In this document: positions 1 through 12,900 of the stretch, piece after piece
How positions within the stretch are numbered: position 1 is the stretch's first letter
Layout of the letters: every line of letters starts with the position of its first letter
Origin: Lagopus muta
Taxonomy: Eukaryota > Chordata > Aves > Galliformes > Phasianidae
Assembly (NCBI RefSeq): GCF_023343835.1
Contig: NC_064443.1
Location: 5,642,001 to 5,706,000, forward strand
Reading direction: 5' to 3'
Length of the DNA stretch: 64,000 nt
The notes under the pieces: generated by a model
Seen by the model: only the letters and a program-made list of their open reading frames with translations
What the model was told of the DNA's origin: nothing
The model's database searches: none
Program-made: the position numbers and the translations under genes

Positions 1-420
1 AGTAGTACCAGTTAAGATTGCTTTTATTTGGCAGCTCTCTACTTGAAGGGAAGAGATTTGTTGTAAAAATTGTCTGAGAACTGTTGACTCCTGGCCTAAA
101 CCACTGATTGAGTACCTGGGGAAAGGAGCCGGTCAGCCCTGGGAGCGCGGGTGAAGGCAATTCAGTTGTGACAGGACGGGGTGGAGCCTGGCTGCACCTC
201 TCTTAGACCTCATAGAAAGGCTGACCCCCATTGGGGAAGGATCTCTTCCTGGAGATCCCTCCTTGGTGGAGCTTTCCCCTGTGAACCTGGAATCTTCTGA
301 TACAGGTGAGCAATCTTCTTCCCTTCCTTTATAGCACCTTTCTATCATGCTGGTCCTTCCATCATCACATGTCTGTTGTAATGCCTTTCCCATTGTGTTG
401 ATCTGTCCAATTGCTACAAA
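1..420 (-). repeat. LTR-like interspersed repeat remnant (probable)
   Basis: This block is more GC-rich, with more CpG, than the AT-rich intron around it. Read on the - strand it has a CTATAAAGG TATA-like word near 332-340 and an AATAAAAG poly(A)-like word near 23-30, about 310 nt further on. That is the order expected in a solo LTR. It also holds a perfect 7-bp stem GGATCTC/GAGATCC (239-245 and 252-258). An 86-codon open frame on the - strand (133-393) matches no protein I know. No gag or pol sequence is visible. The family name cannot be given without a repeat library, and the outer border may lie before base 1. Confidence 0.4.
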
Positions 421-3400
421 AATAATCTTACATTTTGTTATTCAGAATAAGTTACTTTGAGTCATCTTTGCCTGCCTACGGTGTAAAATCACTTGTATTG
501 TTATTTCTGAAATGTTGATGGTTTTTTTCTGTGTAAACAATCTTTGATTTGCCTGACTTTTTTTGCTTTATTCCTTTGCAGTGTTCACTTAGGCCTCTTC
601 ATTCATAGCTATGAAGTTATTTGTAATTTCATACATCATTAGATTTGATCTTATTGCTGCTATTCTTGATATTGAGCTTTTAATTTCAGTGAACCACCCA
701 CCTCTTTTTACTGAGTCACCTCTTTGAAGCAGTGTAATGTACGTAGCTCAGTTTGAAATACATAGTGTTTTTAGTACCTGTAGGATCTCTTCACCGAAAA
801 TTGGCTGATAACTTGTTTCCTGGGGTTCAAAACCAATGCTGTCTTGTACTTTCAGATGATCTTAATTCTATCTCGCTTGTTCCCCTTTGAGACCATAGTT
901 CCTACAGCTGTAGCAATTAGAAGATAGCATATTGGTCTTGTCAACGAACTCCTACTAAGCAGCAAAGTGTTCACTTATCTAGCAACATTATTTTTTGTTT
1001 ACATGAAATGGCCCAGGGTTCCCTGTTTGCTGCCTTGCGTAAAGTCCACTGTGCTATTTTTTTTAATACAGACAAATACAGATTTACCAATAAAATTATA
1101 TAATTTCACGTTAGCACTTCTGAGGATTACAAAGATGCTTGCATTCTGGGAGGATCTGGGTCTCTTAAAATAATGAATCATTGGAGTACTCCTCATTTAA
1201 AATTTCAACATGAAACACTTGCAAGGGGGGATGGTGTGTGATATCTCAGTTGCAGCTGAAGAAGCTGTCCTAGGAATGGGCTGAGAGTTGATTGTAGAGA
1301 AACAAAATGTTAAGTGCAAAGTAGATCAGAGAATACTGTCAGTCAGTTCTGCCTTAGGAGAAAGAGTGTCCCTGGTTGCCTGCTTAAGATATTATGAACA
1401 ATCCTTACAACAAAATGTGGTATTTTGAATTGAGGTTACTTCTCCCTCAATACTATTTCATGAACCTAGGTCCATAAGGTAGTGATGAGACTTTGGATAA
1501 TCAGCTTGTTGTACTTCCCTGCTCATCCTCTTGTTCCAGTGCTACGTAAAATAATGGATTTAACGTATATCAGTGTCCTGAGATTGTGGAAGGGATTAGG
1601 CAATGAGGTTAATAATCACTAATAATTAAAAAATAAAGAAAATAAGTTAAACTGAGTTGATAGTTGAGAAGAGTAAGTGAAGTAACATTGAATAGTGTTT
1701 GTGTGGTTTTTACTTCTTCCTGAATGCAGACCCAGTCTTAATTGGTTGTATAATTGCATATTTATTAGAACATTAGTAGGGAATCAGTAAACTGATGGCT
1801 AAGTGAGAGCAAATATCTACCAAAAGAAACAGCATCTCCTATTCTTCTATAATATGTACGATTTGAAAGCAAAAAGGAGTGACTTTTAAAATTAATGTTT
1901 GAAGAGTTGGTTCTGTATCAAAGGAAGCTAATAATCACTAGTGTGAAAATTTACATTATTGCAGGTAATTGACAGCATGGAAAACAAAATTGATGTCCTT
2001 ATCTGTTCAAAATAATTTCTAATTTTTATGACATAAGATGCACAATTATTGAAAACCAATTTCTTTCAAGTCCCTTTCCAAGTGTATATATAACTGTTCT
2101 GAGAATTTATTCTGGATAATGTAGGAAAGCAAAATTAGCAAGATGAAGAAACAAGCAAGAATGCCCACAGTTTGAGGCAATATATTTCTTCAATTCTGCA
2201 GTGTGGTTTGTTTTGAGAACCATCAATGTCAGCAGCTGTATTCTTGAATCCCAACATTTTCCTTACGGCCAAAGACTAAATCCCAGGCAGTGAATGTCTT
2301 TGGACTGGGAGCTGTTCTTGTAAATATCCTTAACTTTGAATGAGAAGCTTTACTTCTTGCTTACTTGCACTATGTATGGATTGCTTGCAATCACTTGAAA
2401 ACCTGCAGGAAAATACTTGTCGATTTGAGTCCTTATTATTCCTGCTTCTTCCCACTGAGATTATTATTATTTATTTGTTTTAAGATTGAGTGTTTAAGTG
2501 TTTAAATTTTATGGCAACCTTGTCATTTGATATGAGAAAAACATACTTTATGCAATTGTAATCCCTTGCAGTTCCATTGCAGAATGCTGAGATTTAATCT
2601 AGTTTGCTACATTGTGCTTATTTTAAAGCTAAAATATCTTGCAGAAGGATTTTTTCAAGTTATTAGAAAATAAAGTGCCTTCTTAGTGACTGAGAGCAGA
2701 TGCTATAATTAGTGAATAACAATAAATGTATTTGTATGTTGACTTATAGTAATACAATAATGAACTGTTGAAAGCAGTGCCTGTGCACATGATGCTAATG
2801 CCAGTGCCTTCCCAAAACCAAAACACAAATGGTACTCACCAGTTAGAGTGATATCTCTGAAGTCACAGTAACTTACTGAGTACCAGAATACCCTGATGTT
2901 GGCATTTAATTGTTTTTCATCAAAATTGGCCAGTTGTGTATCCTGTCTTTGCTGACCAGCAGCTAGCCTGCAGAATGTGGTCTGCTTATATTTGTTAATG
3001 TTGAAGAAAACAGGATCCATATGAAATATTTGTACAGGCTTTGAAACTTCCAATTCTCAGGACTTGAATGTCTTAGTATTGATTGAAAAGGTACAAACTT
3101 GCTTGTGACTTTGGCTGTGAAGTATATTTAGAAGTTTCATCCCTGGTAGCAATGTCATTAGTTCTCTGAAGTAATCTTTTGTTTGTTGGCATTTTTCCAT
3201 TGAAAGCATTTACATACTGCAAATATTTGTTCTAACCTTCAAGTCACATTCTTGATGATACGACTTTTTGACAAAATGTTTCCTCAAAACATGTTTTAGA
3301 AGTGTTTAATATGCTTAACAAACTTTAATTGATTCTCCGTGCAAAAATTTGCACTGTGTGCATGTAAGTATTCAAACATCTTAGCCAAGTGGTTTGGTTT

Positions 3401-3860
3401 TGGTTTTTTTCCTTTCTCCTTGGTATATTCTATTGAATTGACGTGAGAAGTAATTTAGAGTTGCACAGTTTATTAACTGTAGGTTGCTATTAATTCTGCT
3501 GAAAGAGATTTGACGATTCTTTTCCTCAACCCCAGGAACAGATTTATTTTTTTTTTCTTAAATACTGCTTGACTGAAAAATTCTTGACTTGGTACCATTG
3601 GATATTAAAGTATGGAGAAAAATAGTGGTGGCGATTAATTGAAATTTTCAATTGTTAACAGTGTAACAGGAGGAAACTATTTGGAGGTTGCCAATAGATG
3701 TTGTTGTGGTCACCTTCAGTTGAGGAGAAAAAAAAAAAAGCAAACCAAAAATCTTGCTAAGGTCTTATGGGTTCCTTCTCAGTGAGTAGTAATTGATGAG
3801 ACATCTAAAGGACATCATTAAGACAGGCTACATTAATTGCAACTTTTTTCCCCCTCCTAG
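421..3860 (+). other. HDAC11 intron (3' portion)
   Basis: AT-rich sequence with no recognisable coding exon. I searched by eye for the exon that should precede WSFVV, expected to encode a segment like LLVVHTRRYLNELK, and did not find it. This intron is therefore at least 3.4 kb and the missing exons lie upstream. It ends in a pyrimidine-rich tract (TTTTTTCCCCCTCCTAG). Confidence 0.7.
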
Positions 3861-3977
3861 TGGTCCTTCGTTGTGGCTACGATCACAGAAATTCCACCAG
3901 TCCTCTTTCTTCCCAACTTCCTTGTTCAGAGAAAAGTTTTGAAACCTCTGCGAACCCAGACAGGAGGAACAATAATG
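3861..3977 (+). CDS. HDAC11: HDAC11 window exon 1 (WSF...GTIM)
   Basis: The exon is 117 nt, 39 codons, phase 0 at both ends. The acceptor is a pyrimidine tract ending CCTAG at 3860 and the donor is GTAAGG from 3978. The product runs from WSFVVATITEIPPV to LRTQTGGTIM and matches human HDAC11 with a few conservative changes. This is the N-terminal half of the deacetylase fold leading to the active-site loops. It needs an upstream exon ending in a complete codon; I could not recognise one between 1 and 3860. Confidence 0.97.
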
Positions 3978-6900
3978 GTAAGGAGTTCTTGATTTGCTGT
4001 GATGTATTTATACAGACCTGTGAGTTGTAATGCTTTTGGTAACTTAAAGCCTCAAACCCCAAAGCCCTGTTGAGGAAAGCAAGTTAGTGTACAGTCCTAA
4101 ACATGAGCAAAGTCTGGCACTTAGCAAATAAGAGATGAAGGATGAACATGATTTTTGATGTCTGTAATTTGCAGAAGCAAAAGGAGTAGTAAGGGGCAGT
4201 CTGTGCAGGGAACGAGAAGTGACAGGAATTATGGCAAGTGCAAAAACTGCACAATTGGTAACTGTTCAAATACAAGCAATTTCTAGGAATGGATAGTTGT
4301 GAAATTAATAGAAGATACTTTAAAGCACATATTTACTAAATGGCTGTAGGTTACTTTCGGTATGAAGCGCTCATATCTTAAAGATGAGTGTGATGATGTG
4401 GTTTGTTTTTTTTAATACTTTGTGTCTAATTTGAATAATGAAAGTTAGTTCATCTGTTCAATTGTGTATGCTGCATAAGCAGCTCAGCTGAAGTGAGATA
4501 CAGCCTGTTTCACCTTGACAGGATTGCTTTCTGATCAGTTAAATGAGTGCTGTGAGGAGGAGAGATGTGCAAGTCACCACACAATCTAATTTTGCCTGAG
4601 AAACTTCCATGAGAGATGTTGAAGATGTGGAAAGAAAGCAGTTAATAGCTGTAGCCAGGGACTTACTGAGGAAAATATGCCTTCGTGTTTGTGAACCACT
4701 AACTAATGGGACCCTTTCTTCCCTTTATTCATTCCTTGTCTGTGATAAGGTGGTAATAGTACTGATCTTTTTGTGGGTAACTGTCACAATTACATAAATG
4801 GTAAAAAAAGTCCTATCTGAAATCCTCAGTGTTATGATACAAATGGATCTTTGCTACATTTTAGCTACTACTGAAGGAAGCTGTTAGAGTGGATGCATGT
4901 GAAAAGGGTAGAAGCAGATATTGCTCCTTTTATATTCATTTGAAGCCAGTTATTGAAGAACATTGTTCTGCGGGTTGGCAAACCTCTCAGTATGTTTATA
5001 CCAGATATAAATGTATGATTTATTGCAACCACTAGATATTTAAAGTGAGCAAGACTGGGAAGCCATAATAGTATGACAAAGAAATGACATTATTTTCAAA
5101 CGTAGCCTACTAGGTAACTTCCCATTTCTGTTAACAGTAATATAGGTACTTAGCAATTTAACACTGGAATTGAGATTTCCTATTTTTAAGTGTGTGCCTT
5201 CATGAATGTATGAAGAATTTGTTAAGGACATTAAAAAAAAAATGAAGAGCTCTTCTCTGAGTACTGCATAAAAGGTGGTGCTGTGCCTTTTATCTATCAA
5301 AATGTGGAATGTCAGGATCTGACCTGAGAAAGTAATGTGAGACAACCCAAAGCCTTGATGAAAGTTTTCCAAATACATGACAGGGCTTATGTGAGACAGA
5401 CTTGGGGCAGTGTTACGTTTGAGTCCTCGTTGTTTTTTTCTATGTGAAATGATGGTAGAAAGCTAGTTAGGATCAGATAAGAGCAGAATGAAATACTTAG
5501 CTTTTCTGTTATATTTGTATCTTTAATGGTACAACAGCTCAGTGTCTTGATCAGGAAAAATGGCGTTTTCTTTCAGTATTTTAGTACTTTAAATGTGCAT
5601 CCTGTCTAACTGCTGGATCTGTAAAAAAATAACTGGAAGCTATAATGCTATATACTTAGATTTCAAAGCTTAATGGTCATGATGCAAATTACACAAGAAT
5701 TTGCATCACAGTTGCCAAAAATATGTGCCTGTGTATATTTATTAAGTAACATTTTGTAACAGCATAATTTATATGGGAATTACTTAGGAAAACAAAATTA
5801 TTTTAACTTAAAGGATGAAATCACAAAGTTAAATGCTAAGTGTCCATTTGCACTTCTATGGTATCTTGATGCTACTTTTGGAAATTCCTTAATCTCAGAA
5901 GAAATCAGTAGAGCCATGAGAGTCTCCTCAAGAAGTGTTGTATCAGCAGTAACCAGAATTGTGTGTAGTAAAATATCTTCTCCTGGCTGTTTGCATATAT
6001 ATAGGAATGCTGTCAATAGGGATAAGCCTTCTGTAGGCAGTACCAAGTTGGTTTTGTATAATTAAGAACATATTCTTGAGCAATCTGTGTCTGTGATTCC
6101 TAGATGTACTTGATGCCAAGGTATGTAACAAAATATTGGGACTCAAGTTGCTTTTCTCTATCCCCTTTTGTTCACTTCATCTTTGGAAGCACGATGGATT
6201 TATCTTATTGTTTCCAATACAAATTTTGGTTTGTCATTCTGGAGACGTAAGAGGATGTATAAGTTACTGTGAAAGAAAGTGAAAAGTACCTCTTGTTGCT
6301 GAGTTGTATTTCAGGCTTATTATTTAATTCAGCGGAGGATTGGCTGCTTTTTAAAAATCATGTGTATGATTGTATGTGTATATATGACATGATGTACTAT
6401 ATATCTTATCACATATAGAATACATTAATATAAATATGTGTATATATGACATGATGTACTATATATCTTATCACATATAGAATATATTAATATAAATATG
6501 TGTATATATGACATGATGTACTATATATCTTATCACATATAGAATACATTAATATAAATATGTGTATATATGACATGATGTACTATATATCTTATCACAT
6601 ATAGAATACATTAATATAAATATGTGTATATATGACATGATGTACTATATATCTTATCACATATAGAATACATTAATATAAATATGTGTATATACGACAT
6701 GATGCACTATATATCTTATCACATATAGAATATATTAATATAAAATATAGCATATACTTATGTGTGATCATATATGTTTGTTTTTTTTTTTAATAAAATA
6801 AAAATGCATCTTTTATTAATATGGCTTTAAGGAATCTTGCAGTTAAACACTTCCTTGAATCCTACTGGTCAGAATAACCTTTTTTTCCAATTAAATTTTA

Positions 6901-9900
6901 TCACTTTAGCCCCATGTATCTTTTTTACTGTTAGTACATTTCATTTCCTCAATGTCATTTGATTTCATAGGGGAGTAAAGGGCACAGATTTTATTTGGTG
7001 TCAGAAAGCAAAAATTGGTCCTATTTATAGTTTGCATGTTACCTTATTTAAAGAAACAAAACAGGACACTTAATGCTTGGCATTTTTCTGTTCCCACCCG
7101 CAGCTGAAGCTGTGTTAATCAGTATTTTCAGGATTTTGAGCTGAAGTTCTTCCTATTTCTTACATGAGAAGGAAGGGTATTGGAAGATTTCTGCTCACTT
7201 TTTCTACTTTTTCAAGCATTCCTACCAATGCTTGTACCTTCAGTTTACCATTTGTCTGCTAGGGGTCAGTGTTCATCTCCACAAAGCCCAGTTCAAAATA
7301 TGCTCAACTACAGGAGAGTAAAATACAGATGTGAAATCAAATAGTTTTTTCTACTGATTTTACTGCATATAGTTTTGTATGGCTTGTGTTGAGAGATCTG
7401 ATTCAGAATGACTTCTGTTGGTAAAGCATCTGCAAATGCAGTGGGTGCATTAGAATGCCAAGAGCTGCGTTTGGGGTGGGAGCACTCAGCACTCAGTGGC
7501 TGCCTCATTCACTCATCAAGTTCTTATTGTCATTTCCTTCAGGCAGGAAAACTTGCTGTTGATAGAGGCTGGGCAATCAATGTGGGTGAGTACAAATGGA
7601 AATTTGTATTAAATAATACTTTGTGTGTTTTTAAAGTCATTATTTTCATTCAGTACGATGTATATGCTGCTTATAATAAAGTGACTGGATTGTGTTCAAC
7701 TAAAAGGAACTTGAAATGGAAAAAAAGAGAACTAAGTACTTGTTCTCTTATCCTATCATCCTTGCTGCAGTTTTATAACTAGATAAAATATTTGTTGATA
7801 GGAAGGAGATAACCAGGTAAAGATATGATATTTATACGCTGTGTGTGGATTGTAGTAGTGAGAATGAAGTGAAGAAAAAGGTGTTCAGAGTATGTGCAAA
7901 TATTTCAGTAAAATATTCCTTTAAATTACGCAGAAGTTAAATAGATCTTGCTAGCCGTGCTGTACACATATAACACCAGACCAGGAGCTTGGTTGATGTG
8001 CTGTACAGCTGGACTATACCAGTTGGTCTGCTTTTGGCTGTGCGGTTCTTCCTGAAAAAGGCTTGACTGAAGAAATGATGAAGAACATAAATCTGCACCC
8101 TTCCTCATGTCAAAATAGTGATGCAAAACCAGTGAGCTACTGAACTAATGGCTTGTCATTTTTGGTGCCTGTCAATTCTGAGCTTTTCCATTATATCTTA
8201 CAAATACTTCTGGATATTTCTGAAGGCAATAAATCTTGCATAGTGTTATTTGTGCAACATTCCAGTTTGCTTGTTTTGTTTTAAATAAGCTCCAAGTGGA
8301 AGGAAGACTTGCTGTATAACATGTGTAATGTAAAGCTATCATTTTTCTCCTTTAGTAGCAAATGATATTTTAAAGTATTATCTATAAAGTAAAAATCCAG
8401 TACTAAAAATTAAGCACATCTTAAAAAAATCCTGTGATTTATTGATGTATAAATGAGGGTTGTTAAATTTCTTGCCTAGATGTTTGTTGTGGGTTTCTTA
8501 AACTCTTCTGAGTTAGTATAGTTTTTAATTTTATGGGAGGGCCGAGTACTTCTTTTGTTATAAAGAAAGTGCATGTTTGCTTAAAGATAAAGATCATAAA
8601 AGTTCCCTGGTATCTTTTTTTTACCCCATCCAACATTTTTATGCTTAGGAGGTGGTTTTCATCATTGTTCAAGTGACAAAGGTGGAGGATTTTGTGCATA
8701 TGCTGATATCACACTGGCTATTAAGGTAAGAAATACCATTTTGAGAATATTTTCTACTACTTGTGCAAATGGAAAAATGTTCCAGAAATTCATAAGTACT
8801 AACATACCTCATATCAGAAAAAATAAAATGTTGTAGAGATGGGTAGGAATAGGAAAATGATGTGATATTTAATGTTACAGAGCGCAGTGCATTGGCACCT
8901 GGTAAGTGGAAGGAAAGAGATACAGGGTCGGAATTATGAATGGAAATGCAAACTGCTCTAATTGCATTAATATATTCTTGCAGGAAAAAAAAAAAAGCAA
9001 GCTAAAGCAGATTGTCTTGTAGTATGTGCAGTGATAATTATCCCAGTCTTGCAGTTGAACCTGCAAATTCCATGTGAGTTTTGGTGCTCGTAATGGAGAC
9101 TTAAATAGAGACAGAAATCTTCTCTTCAAATCAGGCTGCTCTATGCAGTCCTCAGAGTAGCTCAAATTCACGAATAAAAATATGAATGTGTCCAAGATAA
9201 TCACTGAATTTGGATGAATACATGTGCTCTTTAGCTGTTGAAAGGCTGAAGCAGGGGCTTTCTGCAATTAGAGCTTATTTCTATCAAGTGCCCTGTGGTG
9301 CATGTATAGTATAGTAGTATATTTTAGTATGTATACTAGAATATTTATAAAATATCAGTAATAATCAAAACGTAAAGACCTAATGATTGCAGCACACTAA
9401 ATGACAGAACACTCTAATTTCTGTACACTGTAATTTGCAGAAAGCAATCCACAGTGTTGTGTTTTCTCTATCGTTAAGATACAGATTGAGAAATTATAGC
9501 AGATAGCAGTTGACACAAAACCTTTACATTTTTTTATGACATATATTTTAAAATAGTAATTTTGCAAAGTTGTGAGACCCAAAGAATTAGAAAAGCATAT
9601 TTTTTATTTGCAAACATGCAGTAACAGATGAATTCTCTTACTAGCCTAAAAAGTGACTATAATGCATACAGCCCCTGCTGTGGTGAGTTTTATAGAGCTG
9701 GATTCCATCAGTGGAGTATTTCTCCCTTCCTGCTGTTAAGCCTCACTTGTGCTATCATTTATGTCTCAAGAAACAAGCTGCTCACCATTTCAGGGTCTAT
9801 GCAGCTCTTGCTTCGCTTTGCCCCAACATACAGTCATTGCTGCTGCTGCCTCTGACAGCACCAGTGCCACAGTCAGCTTTATAATCCCTAGCTGGACCTG

Positions 9901-12900
9901 TCCTGTGCCTGGCTGGAGTGGGATGTGGAGACTTGCCGCCTGTGCTTATGCAGATCCAGCACTACTACAACAACCCTTCTTATCCTGGGCTCTCCTGTGT
10001 TATTCAGTGCCATTGAGCTTAAGCCTTATTTGCAAAGTCTGTTTTGCAAATTAGTGTGTGATGCTGTAGGGTATGTCCTTCATCTTACTTTGAGCCTGGT
10101 ACATTCTGGGGGGAAGAGGATATGAGTAAAAATAATTGTCTTCCCTCTCTTCACCAAATTCTTCTACAGGTAGGTAGATACCTGCACAGCTGACTGTGAA
10201 ATGCATGGTTTTTGCATTTCATATGATGGATACATATAGGTTTTTACTACATAATCACAAATTTTGAAATAATTCAGCCCTTTATTTGGGGAATGAAATG
10301 ACATGCATGATGTTAAAACTGAAACTATAATACACTGTGCAAGCTTCAAGCCTTCAGTTAATCTATTACCTAACTTCTTAGCTGACTGTTTGTTTGTTTA
10401 CCCCTCCAGTTCCTATTTGAAAGAGTACCAGGGGTGTCTAAAGCCACAATTATTGATCTGGATGCTCACCAGGTGAGTAATTTTGCTGTATTCAGTACTG
10501 TTCTGTTAGAAGTACAAGTGTGTGATACAGACCACCTTTCTGTAATACTAACATGAAATATTAACTCATGGGATCCAAAGTTAATCATAGGTGGTAAAAG
10601 CTGATAATATTTTAGTTGTTTTTATTGTTTTATGTTCCAATGGGCTGTTAAGCCCGTTCAATAAAATTAAACTGAGTTGCAGCTCCATCATGTGGTTAGA
10701 TATAAAAATATTTTTGAATTGAATAGTCTGAAAAGTAGTTCAGGTTCTTGGAAGAAAGTAAAATCTCTTATAAGGAAATGGCAGCTGGTTCAGCTGCGTG
10801 GTCATTGCAGCAGCCTTCTCAGGAGGTGAATTTGACCTTCAGTATTACAGTAGAAAGATTGACTTCAAGCTAATGAAGTAAATCATGCATCTCTCTTCCC
10901 TGGTAGAGTGATTTCTATGGATGCTGAGAATAAATCTAATCTTTAGGAGGATTTCCAAAATAAATCCTAAAAGGAAGGAAACAGTATTTTTAGAAAAGCA
11001 CTAATGTGCTGAAATTGCATCCCATCTAAAGCATTGAAGATTTTTGTGGATAAACCATTGCAGTAGTGTTCCATCTTCTATCAGTTCTCTTTTCTGCAAG
11101 TTAAGGCATCCTAAAATTGCCAAAAAACAAAGGCATATCTTATGCAGCAAAAAGATGCTTTGTGTTTCCCGTTCTGTCTGGGTATTTCCATCAAGGTGTG
11201 GATGCCTTTGGTTTTGTTTTTTTCTTTGTTTGTTTAGTGTTAAATTTTTGTTCATTTTTTTCTTTTAAAAGATTTCTTGGAATGCATTTTTGTATTCAGC
11301 TGTCATGCCTGTGACCTCAGCCAGCATGCTAAATTGCCCCTTTCTGTAATTGTTTCTTTCCTTGGGAAGTAGGAGGTGTGTGGAGTAGTAGCTCAGCAGA
11401 TGCTTTTTAAGTGTGCAGACATTCTCATCCTGTGAGTGTCCCAGTTCTTGGTGTGTTTGAGTTTTACTGTTTGTAAGAAAATGGTTTACCCAGAGGCTCT
11501 TGTATTCCTAGATTTATATCAGTAATGTTTCTTTGGACCAAATGTGCTGAAGAAGTAAGTAGGCATTGCCATGTTTTAGCCTAAAGAAATATGAAGTATT
11601 GTAGTATCCTATTCCTGTTATTGCTTGTATTGACTAGCTTTAGCCTATTGTTTCTGTGTTTGTTTTTCTTGTTTTGTTTCCAGTGGGGGAAGTCATAACA
11701 GAAATATAGTTTAAGTACTTGCTGGAATTCTGTTTCTAGTTTTAATTAAATCATTCTAATGAATATATTGAGAGTGAGGGAAAGGGTTCCTTATGATACA
11801 CTGATTTAGATGAAATTATCTTGGTGATTACTGTGAAAGGGTAACTGTACTAGTTGCAACAAGTCTACGTGAGAGATAAAAGAATACTATTCAGAGATGG
11901 GAGAAGGAGAAAGTATTCAGAATCTGTTTTCTTTTGAGCATCTACCTTTTCACCTGACGCATCTTTGTAGGGAATTTGTGGTGTTAAACATTAAAAAGTT
12001 AAACTATTACATTGCATATTTAGTGTTTGTAATGTTTCCAGTGGCTGCTTATCTCACCAAGGCTTGAGTTATCAGGAAAACTGCAGTCTGATATTTTATT
12101 CTTATACAAGGATGTAAGTATCCTTGCAGCAGATTTCTAAGTATTGGAAGTTATCTTTCGAGTTGTATAAAAATGTACCCGTTCTGCAGTCTTGGCCACG
12201 TTGCATTTGTGATGCTGCTAAAAGCAATTATCTTCTAATCTTCACATCTTATTTCACATACAAGAGAAAAAATATCTTGTAATTACCTTCATGGAGATAG
12301 TAGGATGTTGATTTTTTTTTTTTTTTTTTTTTTCTAATACCTGCAGTCTTCAGACTCATACTGTCAAAGCCCACAAGATTCTATACCTGAAAATAGCCTT
12401 CAAGGCCGTAAGGGATGTTGTGGGAGTTTTAAATAGTCTTGATTATGTTAGAATCTGCAGATTATGGTTCTGTGTGAGTGTGCTAGAAAGAACTAACTCT
12501 AAACTTCCTTCAGGGAAACGGCCATGAGAGGGACTTCATGAATGATCACAGAGTATATATCATGGATGTGTACAATAGATTTATTTATCCAGGAGATGGA
12601 TTTGCTAAACGTAAGTATAATTGAAGTTCGTATTCCAAAAGCGAAAGAATGGCCTTTTTTTTAATAACTTTTTCATTTACTGATAATTTTTCTTGCAACA
12701 ATGTTATCTTTTCTTCACTTCACATAGAACATACTACTTTGAATGATTTTGCTACGTGTCAGAATAGTGTTGATTCTGTAGTGTTTCACTTTGCTTTGAG
12801 AATGAAGTGCCTTCATTTCTACACTGAATGCAAGCTGTGGGTGTTGGTTAGACTGGGCAGGGGGAGAAGCATAAGCATACCTTTATTTCACTGATGTTGA

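Noticed and set aside
262-306. Exon-like stretch ending in a GTGAGC donor, considered as an early HDAC11 exon
   Set aside because: Neither frame matches the HDAC11 N-terminus, and it sits inside the LTR-like repeat block.
7586-7782. Extension of HDAC11 window exon 2 into the intron as a longer coding exon
   Set aside because: Family similarity stops exactly at the GTGAGT donor, and the next exon completes the split Gly codon.
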